Assembly: GCA_963930655.1 (NCBI GenBank)
Contig: OZ005618.1
Location: forward strand, 18,317,001 to 18,381,000
Length of the DNA stretch: 64,000 nucleotides
Origin: Myrica gale
Lineage: Eukaryota > Streptophyta > Magnoliopsida > Fagales > Myricaceae
Direction of reading: 5' to 3'
The notes under the pieces are model-generated. The model saw only the letters and a program-made list of their open reading frames with translations. It was not told where the DNA came from and ran no database searches. Below, in pieces: positions 20,079 to 33,574 of this stretch. How positions within the stretch are numbered: position 1 is the first letter of the stretch; each line of letters starts with the position of its first letter. Position numbers and translations under genes: made by a program.

Positions 20079-23000
20079 TGTGAGACCCCGATTTTCCCCT
20101 ACGTAATTGCATATGTATTATTTTTATTTTTCCAATGTAATAGTTTTTATTTCTTAATGGGGCTATGTTTTGGCCAATGTATGGCCTAATTTCTTATGTT
20201 ATGGTATTTCGATTAAAATGGGATTTTATTTCATAAAATCTCTTTAAATAATTAATATGCCATTTTATGCAAGTACAAATTATATTATGTTAAGAGCCGA
20301 AATTTGCAAGTAAGTTCCTCTTTTACAAATTGATATTTTTCATTTACCTAATATGATTCATGGACCATATAATTTGAATTATGCTTTAATAATTTCCTTG
20401 TATAAGCCGAAATTATTAATAGATTAAATAATGAAATTCTTTTGAATACATGGATTAAATATTGTATGTGACATGTAATATTATGATGTGTTCTATATTA
20501 TTAATAGAATTTCCATATGAATATTCAAATGATAAGCTATGTAGTTATGTGATAAGTTTAGAAATGATTTAATTGATAAGCACACTTGCTTATCATAGTG
20601 ATAAGCAAGCATGATAAGTTAGGAAACTTTTAGAGTGATAAGGCCTTGTGATTATTGTAGAGATAGGCTAAGGCCATTATCACATGATAAGATATCATAC
20701 TTGTAAGGTGATAAGCTATTGGAATGGATAGATAAGTAAGAGAGCTTATAAAGTGATAAGTTAGGAGAGAATGAAACTAAGTTGAAAGTTGGTTGCCATT
20801 TAATGTGGAAGTAACTAGGTTGGTTGAAAAGCAACCAAACTAATTGAGACACAAGCCATCTACGTAAATGCTATGGGATGAATTTGAAAAGCCAAAGCAA
20901 GGCCATGTGAAGTGTAAGAGATGTGTAAGTGGTGTAAGGGAGATGAAAAGCCATAAAGCAAGAGTTCAAGGTTTGTGCATTTCATCTTGCCTCTAAACCA
21001 CTTCCATCTAGCTTGCCAAAACTCATTCCAAAAGCCAAGTAAATCTCTCTTGTTGTAGACAAAAGTCCTACCTTGAAAACCCTAGTCATTTGACACCATT
21101 TCTCTTCAAACTTACCATATTCTCTCAACCACCATAGAGCTTCTTTTAAACCAAGCTTGGTCATTTCTAAGGAGGGTGGACCGAATCTTTGAAGGAGGAG
21201 AAGGATAGGAAGAGTTGGTAAAGAGTAAAGGTAAGATTAGTCATTGATGTTCTTGCCTTAAGCATCACAAGTACTAACCATAGATGCTTTATTTTCTAGG
21301 TGCTCAAGCTTGGATAAACAACAAGGTAAGGCTAAAATGATTTTGTTGGGTTAGCATGAGTGGCCGAATGGCCTATGTATAAGATCTTGAAGTTTTATTT
21401 TGATAGATGCCTTGATGTTGTTAGATCTTGGATGCTTAGGAACCCTAGGTTGTTTACATGCTAGATCTAACCATGGAAGCCCTAGATCTAAGGTTGTATG
21501 TGAAGAAAAAGGCAAATGAAGAACAATGTATGCTAAAGGAAGTTAGATCTAAGTTTTGATATGTTGGGTTGATGAAAAATGATATCTTTGTTTAGATCTA
21601 TGGATATTAGTGTGAATAAAGAGTAGATCTATTGTTGATGAAATTATTTGATAAAAAGGATTAAGTGTATGCATGCTAGTTAGGTCACAAATGCAAAGGA
21701 TATGCATGATATGATTTTTAGCATGAAAATGGTACATTTTGGGGTAAGGCCGAAAATAAGCTATGTGGATTTTCATGTATAGTTTTGAATATGTGTAGAT
21801 TTGGACATTGGCCTTAACATGTGCAAGATTTATGACCTTAATGCATAGTAGATGATAATGTTTAGTATTGGAAGCATGCATATTGAAGGAAATAAAAGAA
21901 AACTAATCATTGGGTAAAAACATGAGTTGGCCGAATGCCATGAGTATGGTGTATGGTATTGGTGCTTTGATTTGTAGATCCTAGGTTGTGAAATTGTTGA
22001 ATGGAGGATGGGACCACCCTTGGAGAAAAAGTTGTGATTAATTGGTGCATAAATGGTAGTGGCCGAAAGTTGCAAGAAAAGTTAACCCTAAGTGCAATTC
22101 ATGATTTATGGATTTTCATTTGTTGTGTGGGATAAGAAAATTGGGTTAGGCTAGTTGGAATAATATTGTAGAGCCTTGATCTTTTATTAAATATTATTGG
22201 AACCCTAGTTAAGTTTTACTTGGGTTTTATTTGACGTTTAAAGTCTAAGTTAAGATTTAATCATGAATAATTTATTAATAGTTAGATATAAGGTTTAATG
22301 TAGTACGTGTAATAAAAAGAGACTTAGGTTTAAATCTAAACCTATGAGTATTATTTAACCCTAATCGAGACATGTACATGGATAAATATATTTTTATTTC
22401 AATAAAAATATTAATGATTTAATAAGCTAAGTTTTGAATATTTAAGGAAAAGAATAAAATAATTATTTTGTAATTCAGTAATATGTATATATATATATAT
22501 ATATATATATCTTCGATTGATGACTGATTTCGAAAAGAAGTGATTTCATAATTCTTAAAGTCTAAAAGAATATTTGAATCGCTTGTAGGCGATCCACGTG
22601 TCTGTATACACGAACAAGAAGACCAAGAGTAAGTGGATACTGTAAGTGGACAGTAAGTATTTCTTTTCAAAACTGGAATGACACACTGCATCGTTTCATG
22701 AACAAGTATGGATTTTAAGAAAGCATGACATGATATGAATTTCATGAACAAGCATGAATTTTAAGCAAGTATGAATTTTAAGCAAGCATGACATGACATG
22801 TGCATTGCATGAATTTTTCAAGAAGAAAATTATGCAATGATTTTTATGGAAAGAATATGAGAAGTTTTATGAAACGATAAGTTAAGATTAAGGGCACCGG
22901 TCGGTACCGTACCATCAAGTTGGACTCCCATACCGAAGGACATTTATGAGAAGGATGGGTGAATCCAAGAGGCTGTGCAAGCCACACTGAAGGACAGTGA

Positions 23001-23752
23001 GAAGGTGTGGTGCCTCCAAGGGTCGTGTCTAGCCATCAGGCCTGGGGCCACTTCAAGGGCTAGCTCGACCAGATGTTAAGGTCTCCAAGGGAATTCGGGA
23101 ACGGTTCCGAAGGGAACGCACAACCCTGACTTCAGGGGTCAAATGGAGCGAGCCCACAAGTAAAAGACATGAAATAATTATGATAAGGCCAACAAGGGCA
23201 CAAGTACGAAATGAATGATTTTTAAGGGTCAAGGGCCAGTTTTACAAGCAAGTATGAAAGAAAGTGGTTTTCAAGGGCCTGGGGCCGAAAACACTAAGCA
23301 AGAGCATATGCATAATTCATGAGCACGCATATGCATCAGTTATCAAGTTTTCTTTCTTTCATGATTAAGCAAGCATGAGTCAAGAGCATGATTTAAGTTT
23401 TACGTTTTTCCCTTACTGAGTCTTTTTGACTCACGTTTTTAAAACTGTGTCATTCCAGATGTATCAGGTGAAGAGAGTCAGGAGGACTACCTGACCTAGA
23501 TGCCCAAGATGTTAAGTTTCGCATTTTGTTGACAGTGACATGAGCGTCACTAATTGGGTTCTAATATGTTTAAATATTTGTTTTGTATGAATTTAATGAG
23601 AACCTTGATTATCTAAGTATTCGCTCAAACCCCTCGCGATCCTGTACGTTTCCACCGTAATCAAGTAAGAATATAAGTAAGAACGCTGGAGCCATCCGGG
23701 GGATAGCTCGCGGCTGTCACGGTCCCTGCGGGATGCCGTTCGGGGCGTGACA
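20079..23752 (+). repeat. Left LTR of the chromovirus (internally deleted)
   Basis: 3,674 bp, TG...CA ends. Relative to the right LTR it lacks about 480 bp after 'gccataaagcaag' at about 20955, joined directly to 'agttcaagg'. It has a 13-bp difference near 20600 and a longer (TA)n tract at about 22485. The LTR is long and non-coding; small reading frames in it recur at identical places in the right LTR because the LTRs are copies. Confidence 0.9.
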
Positions 23753-23759
23753 GTTAAGT

Positions 23760-23770
23760 TGGTATCAGAG
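23760..23770 (+). promoter_or_regulatory. Chromovirus primer-binding site (tRNA-Met)
   Basis: TGGTATCAGAG lies 7 bp after the left LTR and matches the initiator tRNA-Met complement for at least 11 bases. It marks minus-strand priming and confirms the LTR boundary. Confidence 0.85.
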
Positions 23771-23914
23771 GATCGGAGGGTAGAGTCGTAGAACATAGGG
23801 AACGAAGTAGAACCCTAAACCCTAAAGCATGAGATAACACGATTAGGGTTAATTATGATGAGAATTTTTGAGGTTGAGGATGTTCTAAGCTGAACGATAA
23901 CCTTGAAGTGCAGG

Positions 23915-26900
23915 ATGGCACCTAGGAGGCCAACAAGAAATCAAGAGTCCGAGGCTCCCGGAGTTATCACCGAGGATGTGTTGAGGCACATGGCTCAGCT
24001 AGTGGCCGAGCACGTGCAGCCGGGTGCCCATGCTGAAGGGGCCCGAGGACGCCCTGAGGGGTGTACGTTCGACCAGTTCAATCGCCAGCACCCACCAGTG
24101 TACAATGGCAAGGGAGATGCCATACTAGCAGAAAACTGGCTGGTAGAGATAAAGGAACTACTTGAGGTCTTGGGGTGTACCGAGGCCCAAAAATTAAGTT
24201 ATGCTACCTTCAAGCTACAAGGGGATGCCAGACGGTGGTGGCAGTCCGAGAAGGTATTGCTGGAACAGGAGCTGGGAGAGCAGCCCATAACCTGGGAGAG
24301 GTTCCAGCAAGAATTTTTAGATCGTTATTTCCCACGAACGACCCGGGAAGCGAAGGCAAGGGAATTCGCTACCCTAACCCAAGGAGCCATGACGGTGGAG
24401 CAATACGCAGGCCGATTCATGGAGCTCGTGCGGTTTGCCCCGTACTTGGTGCCCGATGAGGAAAGGAAGGCCCGAAAGTTTGAGGAAGGGTTACACCCAC
24501 GGGTCTATGACAGGGTATATAGTCACAACCTTAAAACCCTGGCAGAAGTAATTGAACGGGCAGTGATAGTGGAGAGAGGACTGCAGAGGATAGCAGTCTA
24601 TCATGACCAGCAAAAGAGGAAGGCTCCTTCCAACCCAACCATTCCGCAGATGCCCTGGAAGAAAAGTAGGCCAGAGCCGTCACAGAGGCAGTCTCAGAGG
24701 TCGAACCAGAGGCCTCGTGGAGCTCAGAATGCCGGAGGGAATCAGTTTCCTCTATGCAACAAGTGCAATAAGAGACACCCAGGGGAGTGCAGACAGGGTT
24801 TATGTTTTAAGTGCGGGAAGCCTGGTCACTTCGCCAGAGACTGTAGGAGTGCAGGCAGCTCAAACCAAGCACCCCGACCCCCGCAGCAGGACAATGCAAG
24901 AAGGCAGGGAGGCCCAACACATGCGAGGTTATATGCAATGACTCCGGAGGACGCGGAGAACCAGAATCGAGTGGTGGCAGGTAAGTTGCCTTTGCCCCAG
25001 GGGGAAGCCCTAGTTCTGTTTGATTCAGGGGCCACGCATTCATTCATTGCATCAGCATATTGCAAGACACATGCCTTAAATAGTGAGTTGTTGGATTGTG
25101 GTGTCCTCGTGTCAACGCCCGCTGGGGGAAGAGTCGAGTGTAGCCGGATGGTGAAGGACTATCCGATAGAGGTAGAAGGGCAAGTCATGTTAGCTGATTT
25201 GATAGTTATGGAGATGGGAGGATTTGATATCATCCTAGGTATGGATTGGTTGTCGAAGCATGGTGCCAACATTCGGTGCTATGAGAAGAAGGTCGTGTTC
25301 CAAAAGGAGGGGAGACCGGATTGTTGTTTTACCGGTATGAGGAAGATGGAGCGAAGGCCAGCAATTGTCTCGGCCCTGCAAGCTAAAAGATTGTTGCAAG
25401 GAGGGCACGAGGGAATTCTAGTATGGGCAAGTGATACGCGAAGTAACACGCAGAACGAGGTCCCTGCGTTTGATCAAACCCCAATAGTGACTGAGTTTCC
25501 GGATGTATTCCCGGAAGACTTACCGGGGTTACCGCCGGATAGGGAGGTGGAGTTCGGAATTGAATTGGAAGCTGGGACAGTCCCAATTTCCAAGGTGTCG
25601 TATCGAATGGCTCCGGCAGAGCTAAAGGAGCTGAAGGTCCAACTGGAAGATCTCTTGGAGAAGGGATTTATAAGGCCGAGTGTGTCGCCTTGGGGAGCAC
25701 CGATCCTGTTTGTTAAAAAGAAGGACGGAAGTCTCCGGATGTGTATTGATTATAGGGAGTTGAATAAGGTGACTGTGAAGAATAGGTACCCGCTACCTCG
25801 CATTGACGATTTGTTCGATCAATTGCAGGGGGCACAAATATTTTCAAGAATTGATTTGAGGTCGGGTTACCACCAGTTGAAGGTTAAGGAGGGAGATATA
25901 TCAAAGACGGCCTTTCGAACCCGATATGGTCACTATGAATTTTTGGTGATGCCATTTGGGTTAACTAATGCCCCGGCCGCGTTTATGGATTTGATGAATC
26001 GAGTGTTCAGGGAGTTCCTGGATAAATTTGTGGTGGTGTTCATAGACGATATTTTGATTTATTCTCGGAACCAGGAGGAGCATGAGGAGCATCTTAGGAT
26101 TGTTTTGCAGATCCTAAGGGAGAAGAAGCTGTATGCTAAATTCTCCAAGTGCGAGTTTTGGTTGCAGCAAGTCCGATTTTTAGGGCATGTAGTGTCGGGA
26201 GAAGGAATTGCTGTAGATCCCGGAAAGGTTGATGCGGTTTTCAAATGGCCTAGACCTACAAATGTTAAGGAGATAAGAAGTTTCCTGGGATTAGCAGGGT
26301 ATTACCGGAGGTTTATCAAGGAATTCTCAAAGATAGCTATGCCGATGACCTCGTTGACCAAGAAGAACGTTAAGTTCGATTGGACAGACGAGTGTGAGCA
26401 AAGTTTCCAGACGCTAAAGGCTCATCTGGTTACTGCCCCGGTGTTAGCATTGCCTTCGGAACATGGGGAGTATGAGATCTATACGGACGCCTCAAAGCAA
26501 GGTCTTTGGTGTGTGTTGATGCAAGATAAGAGGGTCATAGCCTATGCGTTGAGGCAACTGAGGCCCCACGAGGTGAATTACCCCACCCACGACTTGGAGT
26601 TGGCTGCAGTCGTGCATGCTCTGAAAATATGGAGGCATTATCTCTATGGGTTAAGTGCGAGATATTTACGGACCATAAAAGCCTCAAGTATTTTAACACT
26701 CAGAAGGAGCTGAATATGAGGCAGCGACGCTGGTTGGAGCTGATCAAGGACTATGATTGCACCATTAGCTACCATCCTGGGAAAGCTAACGTGGTGGCTG
26801 ATGCTTTGAGCCGGAAGTCGGCTGAAACAAGTGCCGTAGAGGTAGTAGCTAAGGAGATCATGAAGGATCTAAAAAGAGAGGAGATCACGCTTGTATTGGT

Positions 26901-28371
26901 CGACCGGTATGTTTCCATCGCAGGGCTGTCATTGCAACCATCGCTGGAGGAGCGAATCTGTGAAGCCCAGAAGAGCGATGCGGTGATAGTAGGGATTAGG
27001 GAAAGGATTGAGAAGAATAATGATCCCGATTTTGAGGATAGGGATGGAGTGCTGAGGTACCGGAGTAGAATATGTGTCCCTGGTAATGGGGGAATCAAGG
27101 AGTTGATTTTGACAGAGGCGCATACTACGCCCTATACCATCCACCCTGGAGGAACGAAGATGTATCAAGACATCAAGAAAGTTTACTGGTGGCCGAATAT
27201 GAAGAGAGAGATAGCGGAGTATGTCGCTCGATGTCTGACTTGTCAGAGAGTGAAAGCAGAGCACCAGAGGCCAGCAGGAACATTGAAACCTCTGGAGATC
27301 CCTGAATGGAAGTGGGAAGGAATAGCCATGGATTTTGTAGTAGGGCTACCGAGAACGACAGCTGGCTACGATGCAATATGGGTAGTAGTGGACCGATTGA
27401 CCAAGTCAGCCCACTTTCTGCCCATCAGGGTGAAGTATACCCCGGAAAGGCTAGCTGAAGTTTACCTCCAAGAAATTGTGAGGCTCCATGGCATACCGAA
27501 GAGCATAGTGTCGGATAGGGATCCGAGATTTACGTCAAGGTTTTGGAAAAGATTGCAGGAGTCCCTAGGCACTAAGTTGAATTTTAGCACTGCTTTCCAC
27601 CCACAGACGGATGGCCAATCGGAGCGGACCATTCAAATTTTGGAAGACATGCTTCGAGCATGCGTCATTGACTTCAAAGGAAGCTGGGCTCAGTATTTGC
27701 CGCTAGCAGAGTTCGCATACAACAACAGTTTCCAATCAAGTATTGGCATGGCACCGTATGAAGCTTTGTATGGAAGGAGGTGTAGGTCGCCATTATATTG
27801 GGATGAAGTAGGAGAAGGAAGACTGTTGGGGCCAGAGATGATTTTACAGACAAAGGAGAAGATTTGGTTGATCAAAGAAAGACTTATTACGGCCCAAAGT
27901 CGGCAAAAGAGTTATGCGGACAATCGAAGAAGAGAATTGACCTTTGAGGAAGGAAGTAAAGTGTTTTTAAAGATTTCTCCAACAAAGGGGGTAGCACGAT
28001 TCGGGAAGAAGGGGAAGCTTCAACCCCGGTTTATAGGACCTTTCGAGATCCTGGAGCGTGTTGGACCAATGGCGTATAGACTAGCCTTACCGCCATCAAT
28101 TGCAGGAGTACATGATGTGTTCCACGTATCGCTTTTACGAAAGTATGTGTCAGACCCTACCCATGTGTTAGAATATGAGCCCTTACAAATTAAGGAAAAC
28201 CTTACCTATGTGGAGGAGCCAGTAAGGATTCTCGATAGAAAGGAGCAGCGATTGCGGACCAAGGTGATACCGCTTGTGAAGGTTCTATGGAGGAATCATG
28301 GGGTAGAGGAGGCATCTTGGGAGTTGGAAAGCGATATGTACGAGAAGTACCCCCAGTTAAAAGGAGAATAG
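23915..28371 (+). pseudogene. Chromovirus gag-pol polyprotein with one frameshift
   Basis: The first part (23915-26713) holds Gag with a capsid region and a [14 protein letters not shown] zinc knuckle near residue 296, the protease DSGATHSF near 370, the reverse transcriptase FIDDILIY near 711, and the RNase H start YTDASK near 858. At about 26650, in a run of G, the frame is lost: the sequence for the rest of RNase H ([13 protein letters not shown]) lies one frame over. It continues open from there to the stop at 28369-28371. The second part carries the integrase zinc-binding H-H-C-C region (HTTPYTIH ... CLTCQ), the DDE core (AMDF, SDRDPRF, E in TDGQSERT) and a C-terminal chromodomain-like end ([19 protein letters not shown]). 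A single missing base explains the break. RNase H reads GLWCVLMQ where a Gly replaces the Trp in relatives. Confidence 0.85.
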
Positions 28372-28536
28372 GATCCGAATATTTATTTCCTTCCCTATTG
28401 ATTGAATGTTTGGCTTGTATGAGTATTATTGTCTGATATTTGTGCTTGACTTCCTTACATAAAGAATGCTAATTCTTTGTGATATATGATGATATTTTGT
28501 ATGCACACATGACTGACCGTTGTATTATGTTGTCAG

Positions 28537-29400
28537 ATGCCACCGAGTAGTCGACCCCCTCGTTCCCAGCATTCGGGCACGCCTTCTCAGAGAAGGATGA
28601 CCGCACGAGAGTACCGCAGTTTGTTTCGGGTTAACCATAGAACCCAAGGTTCAACGAGACAGTCGGGAAGCCAGGAGGCTCCGACTCACGCATCACATGA
28701 GACGGATAGAGGGGACCCCTGAGGAACGTACCAAACCCACGTAATGTATTGGCAGCAAGGTATGGCGGGGACATACCAGCCCCCGCCACCCCCGGCACCC
28801 GACCAACCTGGACCTTCCAGGTGGGGTCAACCCTTATCTCCATATTGTTCTGGATATCTGGAGGGTATTGATTGGCCAGAATCGCCAATAAACGCCATTC
28901 CCATAAGGACCATGTTACCCGAAAACTTTGAGGAAGATCCGGAAGAGGATCCGGAAGAGGACCTGGAGGAGGATCCGGAAGAGGATCCAGAGGAGGATCC
29001 GGAAGAAGACCCCATGGAACAACATCCGATACCTAGTGAGACTAGAGAACGATCCCAAGAAGAACCTAGGCGTAGTAACTCGAGACGTGAGTGTACACCT
29101 AGGCGATGTAACGAGAACCGACATCGTCGAAGAGTTAGGGCTCAAGACGCTGGATCGGAGACCCACTTTTCGTCACAGGAAGTAGAGTCTAGACCTAGGT
29201 TTCATGGACCACCCGAGAACGTCATCCATGACCCTAGTCTAGAGGAACCAAGCCAAGGAATCAGATCGCACTCTTGGACGGGGAGTAATTCCCCAGATCG
29301 CGTTTACCAGGGAGAGATTAGTAGTGGGACAAGCACTAACGTTCGTCCCAATCCCCATTGTCCTACACCTACGCAGTCAGGACAAAATTTCTGGTGGTAG
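28537..29400 (+). pseudogene. Extra chromovirus ORF between pol and 3' LTR, with one stop
   Basis: One reading frame runs from ATG 28537 to TAG 29398-29400, interrupted only by TGA at 28720-28722. An internal ATG at 28744 would give a 218-codon product. The sequence is Pro/Ser/Arg-rich and contains seven tandem copies of the four-residue unit EEDP (about 28930-29012), coded by a 12-bp DNA repeat. No domain is recognised. Position after integrase and before the polypurine tract is where some plant elements carry additional ORFs. It may be low-complexity spacer that happens to be open, but a frame of 288 codons with one stop argues for past coding. Confidence 0.45.
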
Positions 29401-29427
29401 AAGAAATTCCGAGGTCGGAATTTTTAT

Positions 29428-29440
29428 AAGGAGGGGAGAA
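29428..29440 (+). promoter_or_regulatory. Polypurine tract of the chromovirus
   Basis: The purine run AAGGAGGGGAGAA directly precedes the right LTR and is the expected primer for plus-strand synthesis. Confidence 0.8.
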
Positions 29441-32400
29441 TGTGAGACCCCGATTTTCCCCTACGTAATTGCATATGTATTATTTTTATTTTTCCAATGT
29501 AATAGTTTTTATTTCTTAATGGGGCTATGTTTTGGCCAATGTATGGCCTAATTTCTTATGTTATGGTATTTCGATTAAAATGAGATTTTATTTCATAAAA
29601 TCTCTTTAAATAATTAATATGCCATTTTATGCAAGTACAAATTATATTATGTTAAGAGCCGAAATTTGCAAGTAAGTTCCTCTTTTACAAATTGATATTT
29701 TTCATTTACCTAATATGATTCATGGACCATATAATTTGAATTATGCTTTAATAATTTCCTTGTATAAGCCGAAATTATTAATAGATTAAATAATGAAATT
29801 CTTTTGAATACATGGATTAAATATTGTATGTGACATGTAATATTATGATGTGTTCTATATTATTAATAGAATTTCCATATGAATATTCAAATGATAAGCT
29901 ATGTAGTTATGTGATAAGTTTAGAAATGATTTAATTGATAAGCACACTTGCTTATCATCTTGATAAGTTAGGAAACTTTTAGAGTGATAAGGCCTTGTGA
30001 TTATTGTAGAGATAGGCTAAGGCCATTATCACATGATAAGATATCATACTTGTAAGGTGATAAGCTATTGGAATGGATAGATAAGTAAGAGAGCTTATAA
30101 AGTGATAAGTTAGGAGAGAATGAAACTAAGTTGAAAGTTGGTTGCCATTTAATGTGGAAGTAACTAGGTTGGTTGAAAAGCAACCAAACTAAGTGAGACA
30201 CAAGTCATCTACGTAAATGCTATGTGATGAATTTGAAAAGCCAAAGCAAGGCCATGTGAAGTGTAAGAGATGTGTAAGTGGTGTAAGGGAGATGAAAAGC
30301 CATAAAGCAAGGCCATGTGAAGAGTAAGAGATGTGTAAGTTGTGTAAGATGATGAGACAACTCATGGAAGTAAAAAGAGAAGAGAAAAGCAAGAGAGAGA
30401 GGGAGTGATTTACGTTGGAGCATATGAGGAGAGAAAGAGAAGAATTTAAATGCAAGCCAATTTTGAAGACATGTGATGTGAGAGTGAGAGAAGTGAAAGG
30501 AAATAAAAAAAAAGAGAGAGAAGGATGTGGACATAGCCTTGGTCGGCCAACCCCTCCATTCATCCCTCCTCCCTCTTTCAAATTCTCTCATGACCATTCT
30601 CTCTCTCAACCCTATGTCATAGCCTTAGGGTTGCATGGGGAGACTCAATCTCACACAAACCCTTTGCAAATGCCATGACCGAATCCCTCATTCACTCAAC
30701 TCTCTCCCATTCCAAGCCTTGGCCGAATATTGCAAACCTCTCCATTCTCTCCCATTTTCAAGCCTTGACCGAATCTCACACTCAAGAGTTCAAGGTTTGT
30801 GCATTTCATCTTGCCTCTAAACCACTTCCATCTAGCTTGCCAAAACTCATTCCAAAAGCCAAGTAAATCTCTCTTGTTGTAGACAAAAGTCCTACCTTGA
30901 AAACCCTAGTCATTTGACACCATTTCTCTTCAAACTTACCATATTCTCTCAACCACCATAGAGCTTCTTTTAAACCAAGCTTGGTCATTTCTAAGGAGGG
31001 TGGACCGAATCTTTGAAGGAAGAGAAGGATAGGAAGAGTTGGTAAAGAGTAAAGGTAAGATTAGTCATTGATGTTCTTGCCTTAAGCATCACAAGTACTA
31101 ACCATAGATGCTTTATTTTCTAGGTGCTCAAGCTTGGATAAACAACAAGGTAAGGCTAAAATGATTTTGTTGGGTTAGCATGAGTGGCCGAATGACCTAT
31201 GTATAAGATCTTGAAGTTTTATTTTGATAGATGCCTTGATGTTGTTAGATCTTGGATGCTTAGGAACCCTAGGTTGTTTACATGCTAGATCTAACCATGG
31301 AAGCCCTAGATCTAAGGTTGTATGTGAAGAAAAAGGCAAATGAAGAACAATGTATGCTAAAGGAAGTTAGATCTAAGTTTTGATATGTTGGGTTGATGAA
31401 AAATGATATCTTTGTTTAGATCTATGGATATTAGTGTGAATAAAGAGTAGATCTATTGTTGATGGAATTATTTGATAAAAAGGATTAAGTGTATGCATGC
31501 TAGTTAGGTCACAAATGCAAAGGATATGCATGATATGATTTTTAGCATGAAAATGGTACATTTTGGGGTAAGGCCGAAAATAAGCTATGTGGATTTTCAT
31601 GTATAGTTTTGAATATGTGTAGATTTGGACATTGGCCTTAACATGTGCAAGATTTATGACCTTAATGCATAGTAGATGATAATGTTTAGTATTGGAAGCA
31701 TGCATATTGAAGGAAATAAAAGAAAACTAATCATTGGGTAAAAACATGAGTTGGCCGAATGCCATGAGTATGGTGTATGGTATTGGTGCTTTGATTTGTA
31801 GATCCTAGGTTGTGAAATTGTTGAATGGAGGATGGGACCACCCTTGGAGAAAAAGTTGTGATTAATTGGTGCATAAATGGTAGTGGCCGAAAGTTGCAAG
31901 AAAAGTTAACCCTAAGTGCAATTCATGATTTATGGATTTTCATTTGTTGTGTGGGATAAGAAAATTGGGTTAGGCTAGTTGGAATAATATTGTAGAGCCT
32001 TGATCTTTTATTAAATATTATTGGAACCCTAGTTAAGTTTTACTTGGGTTTTATTTGACGTTTAAAGTCTAAGTTAAGATTTAATCATGAATAATTTATT
32101 AATAGTTAGATATAAGGTTTAATGTAGTACGTGTAATAAAAAGAGACTTAGGTTTAAATCTAAACCTATGAGTATTATTTAACCCTAATCGAGACATGTA
32201 CATGGATAAATATATTTTTATTTCAATAAAAATATTAATGATTTAATAAGCTAAGTTTTGAATATTTAAGGAAAAGAATAAAATAATTATTTTGTAATTC
32301 AGTAATATGTATATATATATATATATATATATCTTCGATTGATGACTGATTTCGAAAAGAAGTGATTTCATAATTCTTAAAGTCTAAAAGAATATTTGAA

Positions 32401-33574
32401 TCGCTTGTAGGCGATCCACGTGTCTGTATACACGAACAAGAAGACCAAGAGTAAGTGGATACTGTAAGTGGACAGTAAGTATTTCTTTTCAAAACTGGAA
32501 TGACACACTGCATCGTTTCATGAACAAGTATGGATTTTAAGAAAGCATGACATGATATGAATTTCATGAACAAGCATGAATTTTAAGCAAGTATGAATTT
32601 TAAGCAAGCATGACATGACATGTGCATTGCATGAATTTTTCAAGAAGAAAATTATGCAATGATTTTTATGGAAAGAATATGAGAAGTTTTATGAAACGAT
32701 AAGTTAAGATTAAGGGCACCGGTCGGTACCGTACCATCAAGTTGGACTCCCATACCGAAGGACATTTATGAGAAGGATGGGTGAATCCAAGAGGCTGTGC
32801 AAGCCACACTGAAGGACAGTGAGAAGGTGTGGTGCCTCCAAGGGTCGTGTCTAGCCATCAGGCCTGGGGCCACTTCAAGGGCTAGCTCGACCAGATGTTA
32901 AGGTCTCCAAGGGAATTCGGGGACGGTTCCGAAGGGAACGCACAACCCTGACTTCAAGGGTCAAATGGAGCGAGCCCACAAGTAAAAGACATGAAATAAT
33001 TATGATAAGGCCAACAAGGGCACAAGTACGAAATGAATGATTTTTAAGGGCCAAGGGCCAGTTTTACAAGCAAGTATGAAAGAAAGTGGTTTTCTAGGGC
33101 CTGGGGCCGAAAACACTAAGCAAGAGCATATGCATAATTCATGAGCACGCATATGCATCAGTTATCAAGTTTTCTTTCTTTCATGATTAAGCAAGCATGA
33201 GTCAAGAGCATGATTTAAGTTTTACGTTTTTCCCTTACTGAGTCTTTTTGACTCACGTTTTTAAAACTGTGTCATTCCAGATGTATCAGGTGAAGAGAGT
33301 CAGGAGGACTACCTGACCTAGATGCCCAAGATGTTAAGTTTCGCATTTTGTTGACAGTGACATGAGCGTCACTAATTGGGTTCTAATATGTTTAAATATT
33401 TGTTTTGTATGAATTTAATGAGAACCTTGATTATGTAAGTATTCGCTCAAACCCCTCGCGATCCTGTACGTTTCCGCCGTAATCAAGTAAGAATATAAGT
33501 AAGAACGCTGGAGCCATCCGGGGGATAGCTCGCGGCTGTCACGGTCCCTGCGGGATGCCGTTCGGGGCGTGACA
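29441..33574 (+). repeat. Right LTR of the chromovirus (full length)
   Basis: 4,134 bp, TG...CA ends, followed by the ACCAG target duplication. It retains about 480 bp (roughly 30319-30787) that the left LTR lacks, including purine-rich and CT-rich stretches around 30340-30760. It otherwise matches the left LTR almost base for base. Confidence 0.9.

Larger units (their letters stand above)
20079..33574 (+). mobile_element. Tekay/Del-like chromovirus LTR retrotransposon inserted in the viral ORF2
   Basis: A complete 13.5-kb Ty3/gypsy element: left LTR 20079-23752, primer-binding site at 23760, gag-pol 23915-28371, an extra ORF at 28537-29400, a polypurine tract at 29428-29440 and right LTR 29441-33574. 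Both LTRs begin TGTGAGACCCC and end GGGGCGTGACA. The order protease-RT-RNase H-integrase and a C-terminal chromodomain-like segment place it in the chromoviruses, most like the Tekay/Del clade. The LTRs differ at only about 15 positions by eye, apart from one large deletion, so insertion was recent. One base missing in pol and one stop in the extra ORF show that this copy is not fully functional. Confidence 0.9.

Noticed and set aside
21549..22751. Minus-strand frames of 81-110 codons occurring twice (also at 31373-32573)
   Set aside because: They lie at the same places in both LTRs of one retrotransposon, so the duplication reflects the LTR copies and not gene conservation.
28631..29185. Ser-Gly and Arg-rich frames on other strands and frames around the EEDP repeat
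   Set aside because: They are frame shadows of the 12-bp minisatellite in the chromovirus extra ORF.
30189..30609. Overlapping minus-strand Ser/Leu-rich frames in the right LTR
   Set aside because: They arise from purine-rich low-complexity LTR sequence. Two frames are open at once, typical of composition and not of coding.
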